Counted from the stretch's first letter, positions 26,685 to 36,431 are shown. The stretch: 64,000 nucleotides of DNA from Alkaliphilus peptidifermentans DSM 18978 (GCF_900101495.1 NZ_FMUS01000002.1:1-64000), one strand, 5' to 3'. Made by a program: numbers and translations. Notes: a model not told the origin generated them from the sequence alone.

Positions 26685-27605
26685 TTACTTCTCCCTATTC
26701 TTATGGTTTCCAGCAGCATCAACTGGTTTTCTTTTTGAAGATTCCAGCACAGGTGATCTTTTTACTACCTCAACTAGAGCTTCTGCATCAGATTCCATTG
26801 TAATCAATGCCATTACAATATTTCCATTTTCAGGATTTCTTCTAGCTATGGGTGTAAAATCTGGTTCATCCAAATCTTTTCTTATTCCCAGCTGTGTAGC
26901 TGCATTATGCTGTATCGATTGTCTTTGTCCTATGTTCCCTAGTATAGCAACAGCATAGGGATTTTTAGGTATTATTTCAACAGCAATACCAACATCCTGG
27001 AAAATTTTTCGTGATTCTTTAAGACCAATATTCATAACAGGTACACCTGCAATAGTTAACAATGGTCCTTCAAAGGTAATTTCTGCTACTCTTACATCTG
27101 CAATATCATCAATTGCTCCACCCTTAAGCATTTGAGTAAGATAAAATATAACGATGGCTCCAAATACTACTCCTATAACTATTTGTACACTCCAATGAAG
27201 TTTAAAATATATAGCAATGTACACGCCAATAGAACTACCTATAGCTGTTAAAATAGCCATGTAATTTCTTGCTTCAAAGGTTTTGGCTATATCCTCTATG
27301 TAAGCTGTCCCCCTTGGGACCAGCTCGGTTACTTCTATATTATCAAGACTCTGCCTTTCCATATTTCTTACATCTCTAAACTGTTGAGCTGCTAAAGCTA
27401 AAAAGGTTACTGCAACAAATTCTTTCTCAGCTATAGATGGAATTGCTACAGCCCCCAAGGCTGCAGCAATAATACCTAATGTAAAGTGTGACAAATAAGC
27501 CTGTGGATAAGTTGGATATTGCCTGTAATCCACCTTCATCATTAAAACTCTAGCTAGTGTCCCCATAATCAGAGACGTAACAATCGAAATAAAATACTTA
27601 TCCAA
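26685..27605 (-). CDS. YIEGIA-family membrane protein
   Basis: A 306-residue protein with about five membrane segments in the first half and a soluble C-terminus. The name-giving motif is present as TAYIEDIAKTFEARNY (about residue 102 on). Conserved in spore formers next to spoIIP. No activity is established. Confidence 0.8.
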   Translation of the reverse strand: MDKYFISIVTSLIMGTLARVLMMKVDYRQYPTYPQAYLSHFTLGIIAAALGAVAIPSIAEKEFVAVTFLALAAQQFRDVRNMERQSLDNIEVTELVPRGTAYIEDIAKTFEARNYMAILTAIGSSIGVYIAIYFKLHWSVQIVIGVVFGAIVIFYLTQMLKGGAIDDIADVRVAEITFEGPLLTIAGVPVMNIGLKESRKIFQDVGIAVEIIPKNPYAVAILGNIGQRQSIQHNAATQLGIRKDLDEPDFTPIARRNPENGNIVMALITMESDAEALVEVVKRSPVLESSKRKPVDAAGNHKNREK

Positions 27606-27622
27606 TATTCATCTCCACCTAA

Positions 27623-28768
27623 CTATTTCTTTTTTCTTCTACCTAGGAAGCTATTGAATTCGTCCTTAAAGTTAGAAACTTTAGAACGCCACTCCTTTCC
27701 ACCACTACTTAAGAATAGAAAGGCTATTCCCCCTCCACCTATAATTGCCAATAGCGCAGCTATACCTGTACCAGAGCCAGCATTGCTCTCTTTTTGTGGT
27801 TTAACTTCTTCCTTTTCACCATCCTTTTGATCTGTAAAGGTTCCACCATATAAAGCAGTAGTCAATGCTTCAGATAGAAATTCTGTTGATTTTTCAGCTC
27901 TTTCTCGGGTATGCTCATAGGTACCCATTTCCACCAGCATAGCATTTGGAGTTAAGTCTTGATTATAACCTCCCTGGGCATAAAAAATGTCTTTAATTAG
28001 CTCAGGATGCATTTTATCTGCAACGGACTTAATCTTCCAAGCCATTTCTTCATTAGCTTTGAAATTTTGATTATTTCTTCCTATTACAAGCCTTACCTTT
28101 GAAGCAGGCTCACCATTTAGTTCCGTTAAATAGGCCTCAGCTGGTGTAGCATCTCGATGTACATCTATTAAGGTATTAATTCCATTATCCCTCATTAGTT
28201 GGACTGCTGTTCTTCTGGATCTTTTATAAGCTCCTGAATCATGGGGTACATGACTGGTATTATCAAAAATCGCCTCTACACCATGTCCCTCAAAGCTTTC
28301 CTTAAGACTTTCTGCAACCTTTAGAATTCCCCCACCATCCTCAATACTCTCACTGCCGTCAGTAGGAGTATAAGATTCTGCTGTATGGGTACAATAAATT
28401 CCGACCCTACGATCTTCATCTTGCACGAGGAAATTCTCCAATCCTATATTGTTTCTTAAAGCAAAAACAATACTCTCAAAGGCCAGTTCATCAATCTCTG
28501 GTAATGTAATATCTTCTATGAATTCTGCATAAGCAATTTTACTGGAGGTGTTTACCCTAACTACCTTATACATTTTATTGTCTCCACTTAAATACTGGTC
28601 GCCCCTTGTAACGTCCCTAGCTGTTTCAAATAATCTATCACCACTTTTTACATCATAAACCCTATAGTAGCCACCATAATCATCATACCAATCATCACTA
28701 TAGGAAAACTGAAGAGACATTACTATAAAGGTTAAACATAGTAGGCAAATGACTTTTTTATTTATCAT
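27623..28768 (-). CDS. spoIIP: Stage II sporulation protein P
   Basis: About 381 residues: signal/anchor segment (about 5-22), the SpoIIP amidase/endopeptidase domain (about 125-305) with IYCTHTAESYTPTDGS, DNTSHVPHDSGAYKRSR, LIDVHRDAT and NAMLVEMGTYEHT, then a linker and a C-terminal hydrophobic segment (GIAALLAIIGGGGIAFLFL). Works with SpoIID/M to degrade septal peptidoglycan during engulfment. The third ATG (28,768) is chosen for its spacing from AGGAG. The gene overlaps the end of the DUF1614 gene. Confidence 0.93.
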   Translation of the reverse strand: MINKKVICLLCLTFIVMSLQFSYSDDWYDDYGGYYRVYDVKSGDRLFETARDVTRGDQYLSGDNKMYKVVRVNTSSKIAYAEFIEDITLPEIDELAFESIVFALRNNIGLENFLVQDEDRRVGIYCTHTAESYTPTDGSESIEDGGGILKVAESLKESFEGHGVEAIFDNTSHVPHDSGAYKRSRRTAVQLMRDNGINTLIDVHRDATPAEAYLTELNGEPASKVRLVIGRNNQNFKANEEMAWKIKSVADKMHPELIKDIFYAQGGYNQDLTPNAMLVEMGTYEHTRERAEKSTEFLSEALTTALYGGTFTDQKDGEKEEVKPQKESNAGSGTGIAALLAIIGGGGIAFLFLSSGGKEWRSKVSNFKDEFNSFLGRRKKK

Positions 28769-29501
28769 TCTCATCATCTCCTATTCTATTATTTTGGCTA
28801 TCTTTCTCTTTTTTGTTTTCTGGTGCCTTATCTTCTTTTTGTCCCAAAGTACTTACAAAATGACCCTTCTCAAAGTGCATATTCTTTTTTTCTGTTCCAC
28901 CTTGAAGCTTTTCCCTTGTTTCACCAACAATTTCTGCAATCAAAACTGCAACAATACCTGCTATTACTGTTGTATCAGCCCCTCCAGCCCCTCCAAATCT
29001 AGTTGGTGATGGAATATTATTAATTGTATTAAGGACAAGCTGAATTACATCACTAATAATTACACCGCCAATGCCAGCAATAAAGGCCGCTCTTCTAGAT
29101 CTTCCTATTAAGTAGGCTGTTAAGCCTGCTAAAACTGGATATACATAGTTTGGATCAATCAATTGAGCTTCAGGCTCTGCTGGCAAAACATACCTTTGTA
29201 CTGCATAAATAACTGCACCAGCAACTATTGCTGCAATTATTGCCCTCATACGTTCCTTTGTTGTTTCTGCCTTAACAAATAAATAAATTACAAGGCCTAA
29301 AGGTATCAAAAATCCAGCAACGTTAACAGATATCCTCTCTGTTATATCTATATCTGGGATAAATATTGTAGATAAGACAATGGCAATAATAATTACTATA
29401 GCAGCTTTATCGTTTAGACGTAAACGATCTAATACTCTTTCAGCCAAACCCATAAATATCAATACTGTAACTCCTATAAGCAAAATCATTCCTATGGACA
29501 T
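28758..29501 (-). CDS. DUF1614 membrane protein
   Basis: A 247-residue protein with about eight membrane segments and a charged tail. It has GRSRRAAFIAGIGGVIISDVIQL and the small-residue PTRFGGAGGADTTVIAGIVAVLIAE regions characteristic of DUF1614. Function unknown. First gene of the spoIIP-YIEGIA-DUF3189 run. Confidence 0.75.
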   Translation of the reverse strand: MSIGMILLIGVTVLIFMGLAERVLDRLRLNDKAAIVIIIAIVLSTIFIPDIDITERISVNVAGFLIPLGLVIYLFVKAETTKERMRAIIAAIVAGAVIYAVQRYVLPAEPEAQLIDPNYVYPVLAGLTAYLIGRSRRAAFIAGIGGVIISDVIQLVLNTINNIPSPTRFGGAGGADTTVIAGIVAVLIAEIVGETREKLQGGTEKKNMHFEKGHFVSTLGQKEDKAPENKKEKDSQNNRIGDDENDK

Positions 29502-29692
29502 TATTTTTTCCTCCTTATTTAAACCTTAGGTTGATTTTAGGTTTCCCTCATGAGGATTAAAGTATACGAAGGAAGTTAAGAGTTGAGAGTTGCAAGAACA
29601 AACTTGAAATAAGAATAAGCTACAAAGAAGGGAATTAAATTGGTACTTTAGTATCAAATATGGTATTTTTCTACATTTATGTAAATATTTAA

Positions 29693-29720
29693 TTGACTAT
29701 GTCCATTTAAGATATATAAT
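29693..29720 (+). promoter_or_regulatory. Sigma-A type promoter for the secreted protein gene
   Basis: TTGACT (29693-29698), 16 bp, TATAAT (29715-29720). The predicted 5' UTR is about 175 nt; no riboswitch fold was recognised in it. The rest of the 29,502-29,901 gap shows nothing else. Confidence 0.65.
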
Positions 29721-29901
29721 AGAGTTATAAAGATATATTTAGAATTTTCAAAATATTTCGTTAAATATTCAGTCAGCTAATTAATTCATTTAGTTTTAAT
29801 ATTATATTAGTACAGTTGGAGGTGATATATAAGATTAGGACTTATTATGATTGACTATATGTCTTTTAGGTGCTTTTAAAAATTTGAAGGGATGTGTTTT
29901 T

Positions 29902-30774
29902 ATGAAATTCAAAAGAAAAAAGACAGCTTTAGTCCTATCTATAATAATGGTTATCCTGTTATTGCCAATGGAAGCTAGTGCCTTTAACCAAAAAGAGTCT
30001 AATGCACTATTACCTCAAGAAGATTATACTTATGGTGAGAATATGTTTATCACTGAAACCCGCTCATCTCCACCAGATATGTATATTGGAACTCCATATC
30101 AGGAGTCATCCATGGATGGATTTGTTGAATATACAGACAATGATGGCAGTAGATACATGATGAGAGTTAGACATATTAAGCTACAGCAAATTGATGTTGG
30201 GCCTATTGTGAATTCCACCCATGTTATTTCTGTTCCCAGAGGAATGACCTATTCAACCAGCGAGACAAAGACTATTCAGAAAAGCTATACCTCCTCATGG
30301 AATGTGGGAGCCAACTTTGGCATTAATCTAATAAAATGGTTAGACATAAAGGTAAATACTCAATATACATCTACCAACAGCGAAACCACCACCTTTGCCG
30401 TGCAACAGGGACAATCCTATACCTTCCCATCTGGTGTTGATCCATCCTATAATATTGCCCATTTTTATATTGGATTTGTGCATGATAAATATGAAGTAGT
30501 TGCAGACATAGTTAGACGTGTAACAAAGCAAGTTTCAACCGAAGTATATGGTATTGAAATAGATGACGAGCCTAGAGCTACAGCAACAGTATATCTTGCT
30601 GATGGCAGAGTCATTTACATGAGAGCAGAATTAATTCCACTTAGAATTATAGATAATTATTATATAGAATATATTACTGAATATGATTATGAAAACATGG
30701 AAACAGAATATGGAACATTGTTATCTCCAAAGCCAATCACATATCTTCTTTTAAATAATCTCGCAGCTAAATAA
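29902..30774 (+). CDS. Secreted protein with an aerolysin/ETX-MTX2-like strand pattern
   Basis: A 290-residue secreted protein. The ATG at 29,902 gives a clear signal peptide (MKFKRKKTALVLSIIMVILL... cut after about ASA, residue 28) and has GAAGGGA upstream. The centre (about 115-190) is Ser/Thr-rich on both sides of a short hydrophobic turn: TSETKTIQKSYTSSWNVG, then NLIKWLDIKV, then NTQYTSTNSETTTFAV. This alternating pattern resembles the membrane-insertion hairpin of aerolysin/epsilon-toxin-like pore formers, which is an inference by eye. No family was recognised with certainty. It is an isolated plus-strand gene with its own promoter and terminator. Confidence 0.6.
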   Translation: MKFKRKKTALVLSIIMVILLLPMEASAFNQKESNALLPQEDYTYGENMFITETRSSPPDMYIGTPYQESSMDGFVEYTDNDGSRYMMRVRHIKLQQIDVGPIVNSTHVISVPRGMTYSTSETKTIQKSYTSSWNVGANFGINLIKWLDIKVNTQYTSTNSETTTFAVQQGQSYTFPSGVDPSYNIAHFYIGFVHDKYEVVADIVRRVTKQVSTEVYGIEIDDEPRATATVYLADGRVIYMRAELIPLRIIDNYYIEYITEYDYENMETEYGTLLSPKPITYLLLNNLAAK

Positions 30775-30799
30775 ATTAACTAAAGAGATATAGACAGTA

Positions 30800-30830
30800 A
30801 AGGGAGTTAGTGTCCAACCCTAACTCCCTT
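30800..30830 (+). terminator. Terminator after the secreted protein gene
   Basis: Stem AAGGGAGTTAG (30800-30810) / CTAACTCCCTT (30820-30830), followed by CTTATATT on the plus strand. Strong stem, weak T tract. Confidence 0.7.
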
Positions 30831-30890
30831 CTTATATTAAGGACTAATCAATAAAATATGTTATATCTATGTAATAGAATTTATGTGAGT

Positions 30891-32177
30891 TTAATTGATT
30901 ACACTTTCTATTCCTTCCAGTTCCAGTACTTTTTGTATACATTGGTCATATTTAAAAGATTCGTGCTTTTTAGAAAACTCAACTTCATAATGGGGTGTTG
31001 TTTTATGCTCTTCATTAACAGTACCGTCACTGGTTGTTGAAAGATCCACTGGAAATCTAACAAGATAACCACTATTTGGCAACATTTCTATCCATGGGTC
31101 ATGACCAATTCCATCTCCCCCTGTTCTTTCACCAATTAAGGTAGCAAAATCTACACCTTTGGCGAATACAGCAAAGGCTTCAGAGGCTGAATATACCCAT
31201 CTATCAATTAATAGATAAATGTTCCCATGAAATCTAATTGACTCTTCATTGGGTTTAACATTATAAACATAACAGTAATAATTATTAAAAGAATCATAAA
31301 CCTCAGGCGGTAGCATTGAAAATTTATTTTTATCTAAATCCTCTACTTTCTGCAGATGGATTTCTTCATGTCCTACCCAATTGTCTACTAGCTTGCTTGA
31401 AATTTCTCCTTCCCTATAAAAGGTATAGGTTTCAAAGGAATATTCTTTATCTATAATTAGAGGAAGCATAAAATCACTCCAGTACTGATTATTTCCACCA
31501 CTATTACCTCTAATATCAATAACCAATGCTTGATAATCTTTCACTTCTTTTAAATAATTACTTATTAGTTTTTCGTCCTTTTCTCTTTGGTGGTTTTGAA
31601 TCATTTTAGGTATATAAATATACCCTACCATCCCTTCAATAATATCACCAACTTCTGCGTTTTCAATAGGTTCACTTATAACTTCCTCTGTGTTTTCATT
31701 ATTAAACTCTTTCAAGCTTAAGGTTTCTAGCCCATAACGTTTTAATGCAACTCCATCATTTAAAGAGTCAAAAATTATTTTATACCAGGAATTTTTATAA
31801 TGTTCATCATTTAATACATGATAATATATATCTCTACAAAATATTACAAAAGATTGATCTAATATATGTGTATGTCCATTATTCAAATCTCTTAAAATTT
31901 CCTCTAACACATTGTGAAATTCAAAATCCGTGTTTGTAGCTAGTACCTTTTGCTTGTAGCGTTGGTAATTAGCTACCCAGTCAACACCATTCATTCTTTT
32001 ATTTACTCCTAAAAAGGGATAATTTTCTTTAATTACCTTATATAGATACTCAAAGTCTTCTAATTTCTCTTCCATAGACAAATCTTCTAATACTTCAATT
32101 TCGTTTTCAGTTGTTTCAGTACACCCCATAAATGTAACTGCCAAGAGACAAATGATTATAATGATTTTAAATTTCAT
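30891..32177 (-). CDS. S41-family peptidase lipoprotein
   Basis: About 428 residues. The N-terminus has a lipoprotein signal with lipobox VTFMGC (Cys near residue 19), so LspA should process it. The C-terminal tail-specific protease domain has VIDIRGNSGGNNQYW, the catalytic serine in VYSASEAFAVFA and LIGERTGGDGIG. No PDZ domain is obvious. The ATG at 32,177 is chosen because GGGGTGA precedes it. Target unknown; it may act on cell-surface proteins. Confidence 0.85.
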   Translation of the reverse strand: MKFKIIIIICLLAVTFMGCTETTENEIEVLEDLSMEEKLEDFEYLYKVIKENYPFLGVNKRMNGVDWVANYQRYKQKVLATNTDFEFHNVLEEILRDLNNGHTHILDQSFVIFCRDIYYHVLNDEHYKNSWYKIIFDSLNDGVALKRYGLETLSLKEFNNENTEEVISEPIENAEVGDIIEGMVGYIYIPKMIQNHQREKDEKLISNYLKEVKDYQALVIDIRGNSGGNNQYWSDFMLPLIIDKEYSFETYTFYREGEISSKLVDNWVGHEEIHLQKVEDLDKNKFSMLPPEVYDSFNNYYCYVYNVKPNEESIRFHGNIYLLIDRWVYSASEAFAVFAKGVDFATLIGERTGGDGIGHDPWIEMLPNSGYLVRFPVDLSTTSDGTVNEEHKTTPHYEVEFSKKHESFKYDQCIQKVLELEGIESVIN

Positions 32178-32245
32178 AACTGTCACCCCATTGTTAATAA
32201 TTGGTTATTATATTATTTATTGTAACATTATTTTTTATAAAATTA

Positions 32246-32274
32246 AATGAACCCTAATTAATTTAGGGTTCATT
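32246..32274 (-). terminator. Intrinsic terminator after phoR
   Basis: Stem ATGAACCCTAA / TTAGGGTTCAT with a 5-base loop (32247-32273), followed on the minus strand by TTTAATTTTAT. Confidence 0.75.
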
Positions 32275-32309
32275 CTCAATTCTTTTTACTCTAATTCTTA
32301 TTTCTCAAC

Positions 32310-34076
32310 TTAATTTATTTTTGTTGGAATAATAATTGTAAACTCTGTTCCTTTCCCTACCTCGCTATTTACCTTTATTCTTCCGTTGAAGGCTAAAACA
32401 ATATGCTTTACAATTGCCAAGCCTAATCCTGTTCCAATTACCTTTTTACTCCTAGCCTTATCTACCCTATAGAACCGTTCAAATAATCTAGGCAGTTCAT
32501 TTTTAGGTATTCCTAACCCAGAATCCTTTACGACTATGACCACATGATTATATTTTTGATAGGCATTAATCTGTACTCTTCCACCCTGTGGAGTATACTT
32601 AATAGCATTGTCCAATAGATTTATTAGCATCTGTTTAAACCAATCTCGGTTACCATAAATTATGGGAAGATTCCCCTCCACCTCAGTAATTATATCGATT
32701 TTCTTACCATCTGCTATTGGTCTCATTATCTCTGTAACCTCATTAATTGCTTCAGTGGTATAGGTTTCACTTCTTATGCTTTTTGTACTATTATTTTCTA
32801 TCTCTGAAAGGGTCAAAATGTCATCTATTAGTCTAGTTAATCTTTCCGTCTCAATATCAATAATATCAAGGAAACGCATTTTAGTATCCTCATCTTCGAT
32901 TGTGCCAGACTTCAAGGTTTCAACAAAACCACTTATTGATGTCAGTGGAGTTTTTAGCTCATGGGAAACATTGGCAACAAAGTCCGAACGCATTTTTTCC
33001 AATTTCCGCATTTCTGTTACATCTTCCAATAATGTTACAATACCTATTACTCTAGTTGGATCGTTTTCTAATTTAATCAAGTTCGTATATATTTTCAATA
33101 TCCTTTCTTCTGGATCTTGTATATTAATTTCCATCTGGGTTTCTTGATGATTTTCAAAAATGTCCTTTATTCTATCTTCAAGAGTACTATTTCTTATTAT
33201 TTCAATTATATGCTTACCCATTGCATCCTCTGCCTTTACTTCAAATAGCTTTTCAGCAGCTGGATTTATTAGTATTATATGATGCATATTATCTACAGCA
33301 ATAATGGGGTTAATTATACTGGTTAATAGTGCTTTAAATTTAGTATTATTATCAGATAGTTTATCTATCATTGTCTTTAATCTATCTGCCATATTATTAA
33401 AATTATTAGCTAAAAGCCCGATTTCATCGTCAGAGCTGACATCCACTCTGCGTCTCAAATCTCCTTCAGCTATTTTTTTCGATACCTCCGTCATCTCATA
33501 TATTGGTTCCATTATTTTTCGAATATATCTATAGGCCAATGTAAGTGATGCAAAGAAACCAAATAATATTGAAACGCCTATATAATTATATAGCTTTTGG
33601 TTAATTTCTTTAATTTGCTGCAGATTAACTGCAAGACGTATCACCTTTAGCTCTAAAGTATCAAAATCTACAGGCAAGGCTATGTAAAGCATTTCTTCAT
33701 TTATTGTCGTACTATAACGAACGGCTTTACCTATTTCTCCTTCATATGCAGTTGTTATTTCGGGCCTATCATAGTGATTTTCAACACTATCAGGGTCTAT
33801 TAAGGTATCTGCCAAGACTTCTCCCCTATAATCAATAAAGGTTATTCTTAAGTTAATCCGCTGACCATATTCAATTGCAATGGTCTGCAAATCTTCATGG
33901 GTTAACGAATCTCCTCTATCAATTACTACCCTTTCCAATAAACGAGCATTGGAAATTAACCTACTTTCCAATTCATCCATATAACTGGTTCGAATTAAAG
34001 TTAGGTTTAGAAATCCAGATAATAATATACCTAGAAGCATAATAATAAAGAACGCAATAAGAATTTTTCTTTGCAT
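32310..34076 (-). CDS. phoR: PhoR-type sensor histidine kinase
   Basis: A 588-residue membrane kinase: membrane segment (about 5-25), extracellular sensor region, second segment (about 155-178), HAMP (about 180-235), PAS (about 245-345), HisKA with the phospho-acceptor in VANVSHELKTPLTSI and an HATPase domain (N box LLDNAIKYTP, G boxes GLGIPK and GTGLGLAIVKH). Paired with the OmpR-family regulator 8 bp upstream. Domain order matches PhoR/WalK/VicK; phosphate sensing is inferred only. Confidence 0.9.
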   Translation of the reverse strand: MQRKILIAFFIIMLLGILLSGFLNLTLIRTSYMDELESRLISNARLLERVVIDRGDSLTHEDLQTIAIEYGQRINLRITFIDYRGEVLADTLIDPDSVENHYDRPEITTAYEGEIGKAVRYSTTINEEMLYIALPVDFDTLELKVIRLAVNLQQIKEINQKLYNYIGVSILFGFFASLTLAYRYIRKIMEPIYEMTEVSKKIAEGDLRRRVDVSSDDEIGLLANNFNNMADRLKTMIDKLSDNNTKFKALLTSIINPIIAVDNMHHIILINPAAEKLFEVKAEDAMGKHIIEIIRNSTLEDRIKDIFENHQETQMEINIQDPEERILKIYTNLIKLENDPTRVIGIVTLLEDVTEMRKLEKMRSDFVANVSHELKTPLTSISGFVETLKSGTIEDEDTKMRFLDIIDIETERLTRLIDDILTLSEIENNSTKSIRSETYTTEAINEVTEIMRPIADGKKIDIITEVEGNLPIIYGNRDWFKQMLINLLDNAIKYTPQGGRVQINAYQKYNHVVIVVKDSGLGIPKNELPRLFERFYRVDKARSKKVIGTGLGLAIVKHIVLAFNGRIKVNSEVGKGTEFTIIIPTKIN

Positions 34077-34084
34077 AAATCCCC

Positions 34085-34774
34085 CTATTTAATTTTGTAG
34101 CCTACACCTCTAATAGTTTCAATATAATCACCAGTCTCGTCGTCGCCTATTTTTTTTCTTAAATGTCTAATATGTACATCCACCGTTCGAGTTTCTCCAA
34201 AGTATTCATAGCCCCAAACTTCATCCAGCAATAAATTTCTGGACAATACTTTTCCTCTATTTTCAATTAGAATTCGTAATAATTCAAACTCCTTTAGGGT
34301 TAACTCTATCAAAATTCCTTTAACCCTAATCTCATGCTGCTCTATATTCATTTCTAAGTCCTTCACCTTCAGTAGCTTGCTTTTAGTTTGAGGTGCATCT
34401 TCTATTCTTCTTAATACTGCCTTAATTCTTGCTACTAATTCTCTTACACTAAAGGGCTTTGTAATATAGTCATCTGCTCCCAGCTCTAATCCTAGAATAC
34501 GATCTGTCTCTTCTCCTCTAGCAGTTAACATTATTATTGGAATTTTTTCTAAACCTTCAAGTCTTCGAATTCTTTTACAAACTTCTAAACCATCAGTTCC
34601 GGGCAGCATTAAATCCAAAACTACTAAATCTACTTTTTGCTTAGTAAGGAAACTAATACATTCCTCTCCATCGTCACTGGTGTAGACCTCAAAACCGTTT
34701 TTCTCTAAATTAAACTTAATTAATTCAAGTATATGCTCCTCATCATCAACAACCAAAACCTTTCTTTGGCTCAT
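34085..34774 (-). CDS. phoP: PhoB/PhoP-type response regulator
   Basis: A 229-residue OmpR-family regulator. Receiver domain (1-120) with acidic pocket VVDDEEH, phospho-acceptor VVLDLMLPG (about Asp55) and KPF lysine; winged-helix DNA-binding domain (about 130-228) with LTLKEFELLRIL and TRTVDVHIRHLRKKIG. It forms an operon with the PhoR-like kinase. Could equally be a WalR-like regulator. Confidence 0.9.
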   Translation of the reverse strand: MSQRKVLVVDDEEHILELIKFNLEKNGFEVYTSDDGEECISFLTKQKVDLVVLDLMLPGTDGLEVCKRIRRLEGLEKIPIIMLTARGEETDRILGLELGADDYITKPFSVRELVARIKAVLRRIEDAPQTKSKLLKVKDLEMNIEQHEIRVKGILIELTLKEFELLRILIENRGKVLSRNLLLDEVWGYEYFGETRTVDVHIRHLRKKIGDDETGDYIETIRGVGYKIK

Positions 34775-34789
34775 TACTATACCTCCTAG

Positions 34790-35626
34790 CTATACTATTT
34801 CAATGATAGATGCCATTCGTCCTGTCAATGGACCTTCTTTTCTATGGGAGTAAAATAACTGTAGATTACAGCCTGTACATATTTTACTTACTAATATATT
34901 TCTATCTAATACCCCTATTTCCTTTAAGGCTAACCTATTGGCCTCCCATAGATCCAGCATATATTTCCCTTCACCCTTTGATATTACAAAGTTTTGGATA
35001 TCTGTAAAATTTATGTTAAATTTTTCGATTACCTCCTCATTTACCTCATAGCAACAGCTTCCAATGGAAGGACCAATAGCTGTAATTACATTTTCTGGCT
35101 TAGTGCCATATATCTCCGTCATTTTAGCTATAGTTTTGTTGCCAATCTTTAGCATTGTTCCCCTCCAGCCTGCATGAGCTAGTCCTACTGCCTTAGCAAC
35201 TGGATCGGCAAAAAAAAGTGGCACACAGTCTGCATAATAGCTCATCAGTGGTACACCCCTTTGATTTGTGACAAGTGCATCAATATTTTTAATATTGCTT
35301 GTTAGGTTCAGTTTGTCTGTAGTATCGTCTGTAGTATCGTCTGTAGTATCGTCTCTAGTAACCACTCTAACCTGATCCTTATGTACCTGATCAGATATTA
35401 CAACATTATTAAAATTTACCCCTACAGCTTCACAAAATCGTTTAGTATTTTCCATTATATTATTAGGGTTGTCAGAGGTCTTTACTCCTAAATTCATGGA
35501 GGTATAGGTATTTGAACTGACGCCTCCTATTCTTGTACTAAATCCATGTTTAATAAAGCCCAGTTCTTCATATGCATTAAAACTGATATATTTAACATTA
35601 TTTTTTTCTAGGATATTGTAGTTCAA
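34790..35626 (-). CDS. pgeF: Multicopper polyphenol oxidase/purine nucleosidase PgeF (YlmD/YfiH)
   Basis: A 278-residue laccase-domain protein with metal ligands in YADCVPLFF and VGLAHAGWRGT and a final HRKEG histidine. Family members are purine nucleoside phosphorylases and peptidoglycan-editing factors. A low-complexity insert of TTDD repeats (about 92-104) is encoded by a 12-bp tandem repeat and lies in a loop before the catalytic core. It is first in the phoP-phoR unit, with a 16-bp gap. Confidence 0.92.
   Translation of the reverse strand: MNYNILEKNNVKYISFNAYEELGFIKHGFSTRIGGVSSNTYTSMNLGVKTSDNPNNIMENTKRFCEAVGVNFNNVVISDQVHKDQVRVVTRDDTTDDTTDDTTDKLNLTSNIKNIDALVTNQRGVPLMSYYADCVPLFFADPVAKAVGLAHAGWRGTMLKIGNKTIAKMTEIYGTKPENVITAIGPSIGSCCYEVNEEVIEKFNINFTDIQNFVISKGEGKYMLDLWEANRLALKEIGVLDRNILVSKICTGCNLQLFYSHRKEGPLTGRMASIIEIV
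35315..35360. repeat. 12-bp in-frame tandem repeat inside pgeF
   Basis: Three exact copies of GTCTGTAGTATC plus a partial fourth copy. Each unit encodes Asp-Thr-Thr-Asp, so changes in copy number keep the reading frame. Confidence 0.9.
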
Positions 35627-35744
35627 TCTATTCCCTCCAGTTTCATATCTTATATTTCGTTTTTTCGTGTAAGTTATTAGATTTATATACTCACCATAAG
35701 ATTCTTCGCCAGCCTCAGAATGACTTTTAATTGTTATTTCTTAG

Positions 35745-35850
35745 TTCTTTAATTTCAATTTTCAATTTTTATTTTTAGTCTCTTATCTCTTTAGTTTTGT
35801 TATATTTTTTCCATTCAACATTCAACATTCAACATTCAACATTCAACATT
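35745..35850. repeat. Tandem repeats (TTTTCAA, CATTCAA) after nrdR
   Basis: TTTCAATTTTCAA followed by a CTTTAGTTTTG leader and five CATTCAA units (35812-35850), 22 bp from the nrdR stop codon. The same leader and CATTCAA block occur next to gpsA at 21,198-21,256. Confidence 0.8.
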
Positions 35851-35871
35851 TTATTTTTATGCTCTTACCTT

Positions 35872-36339
35872 TTAATTAATTTCAGACTTATCCTTTAATA
35901 GCTTTCTGAGCTCATCCATAAATGTATTTATATCTTTAAATTCACGATAAACAGAGGCGAATCTAACATATGCCACCTCATCTAAATCCTTTAACTTATC
36001 CATAACCAGTTGTCCAATTAGCTCTGTTGTTATCTCCTTCTCCATTGAGTTGTGAAGGAATTTTTCAATTTCATCAACTGTATGTTCAATTTGGCTTAAG
36101 GATATTGGCCGTTTTTCACATGCTCGTATAATACCATTTAATAGCTTATTACGATTAAAGGCTTCCCTATTACCGCTTTTTTTAACTATTATTAAAGGAA
36201 TTTCCTCTACTTTTTCATAAGTAGTAAATCTTTTGCTACAGGATATACATTCTCTTCTTCTTCGAATAGCTTGTCCTTCCTCTGTCGGTCTTGAGTCAAC
36301 CACCTTTGAATCCTGAAAAGTGCAAAATGGACAATTCAT
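35872..36339 (-). CDS. nrdR: Transcriptional repressor NrdR
   Basis: A 155-residue NrdR. N-terminal zinc ribbon MNCPFCTF ... [12 protein letters not shown] (four cysteines), then the ATP-cone (about 47-137) with [15 protein letters not shown]. It senses (d)ATP and represses ribonucleotide reductase genes, none of which are in this window. Stand-alone gene near sigG, as in other Clostridia. Confidence 0.97.
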   Translation of the reverse strand: MNCPFCTFQDSKVVDSRPTEEGQAIRRRRECISCSKRFTTYEKVEEIPLIIVKKSGNREAFNRNKLLNGIIRACEKRPISLSQIEHTVDEIEKFLHNSMEKEITTELIGQLVMDKLKDLDEVAYVRFASVYREFKDINTFMDELRKLLKDKSEIN

Positions 36340-36431
36340 TATATCCCTCCATTTCTTTAATCCATATTATTGCTTTCATTATAATATACACATTATACCT
36401 TGTCTAATTCTTTTTATATCTATATCTATTG

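Noticed and set aside
35315-35360. The pgeF repeat as a frameshift or gene break
   Set aside because: Each unit is 12 bp and the frame is open throughout, with all metal ligands after it intact.
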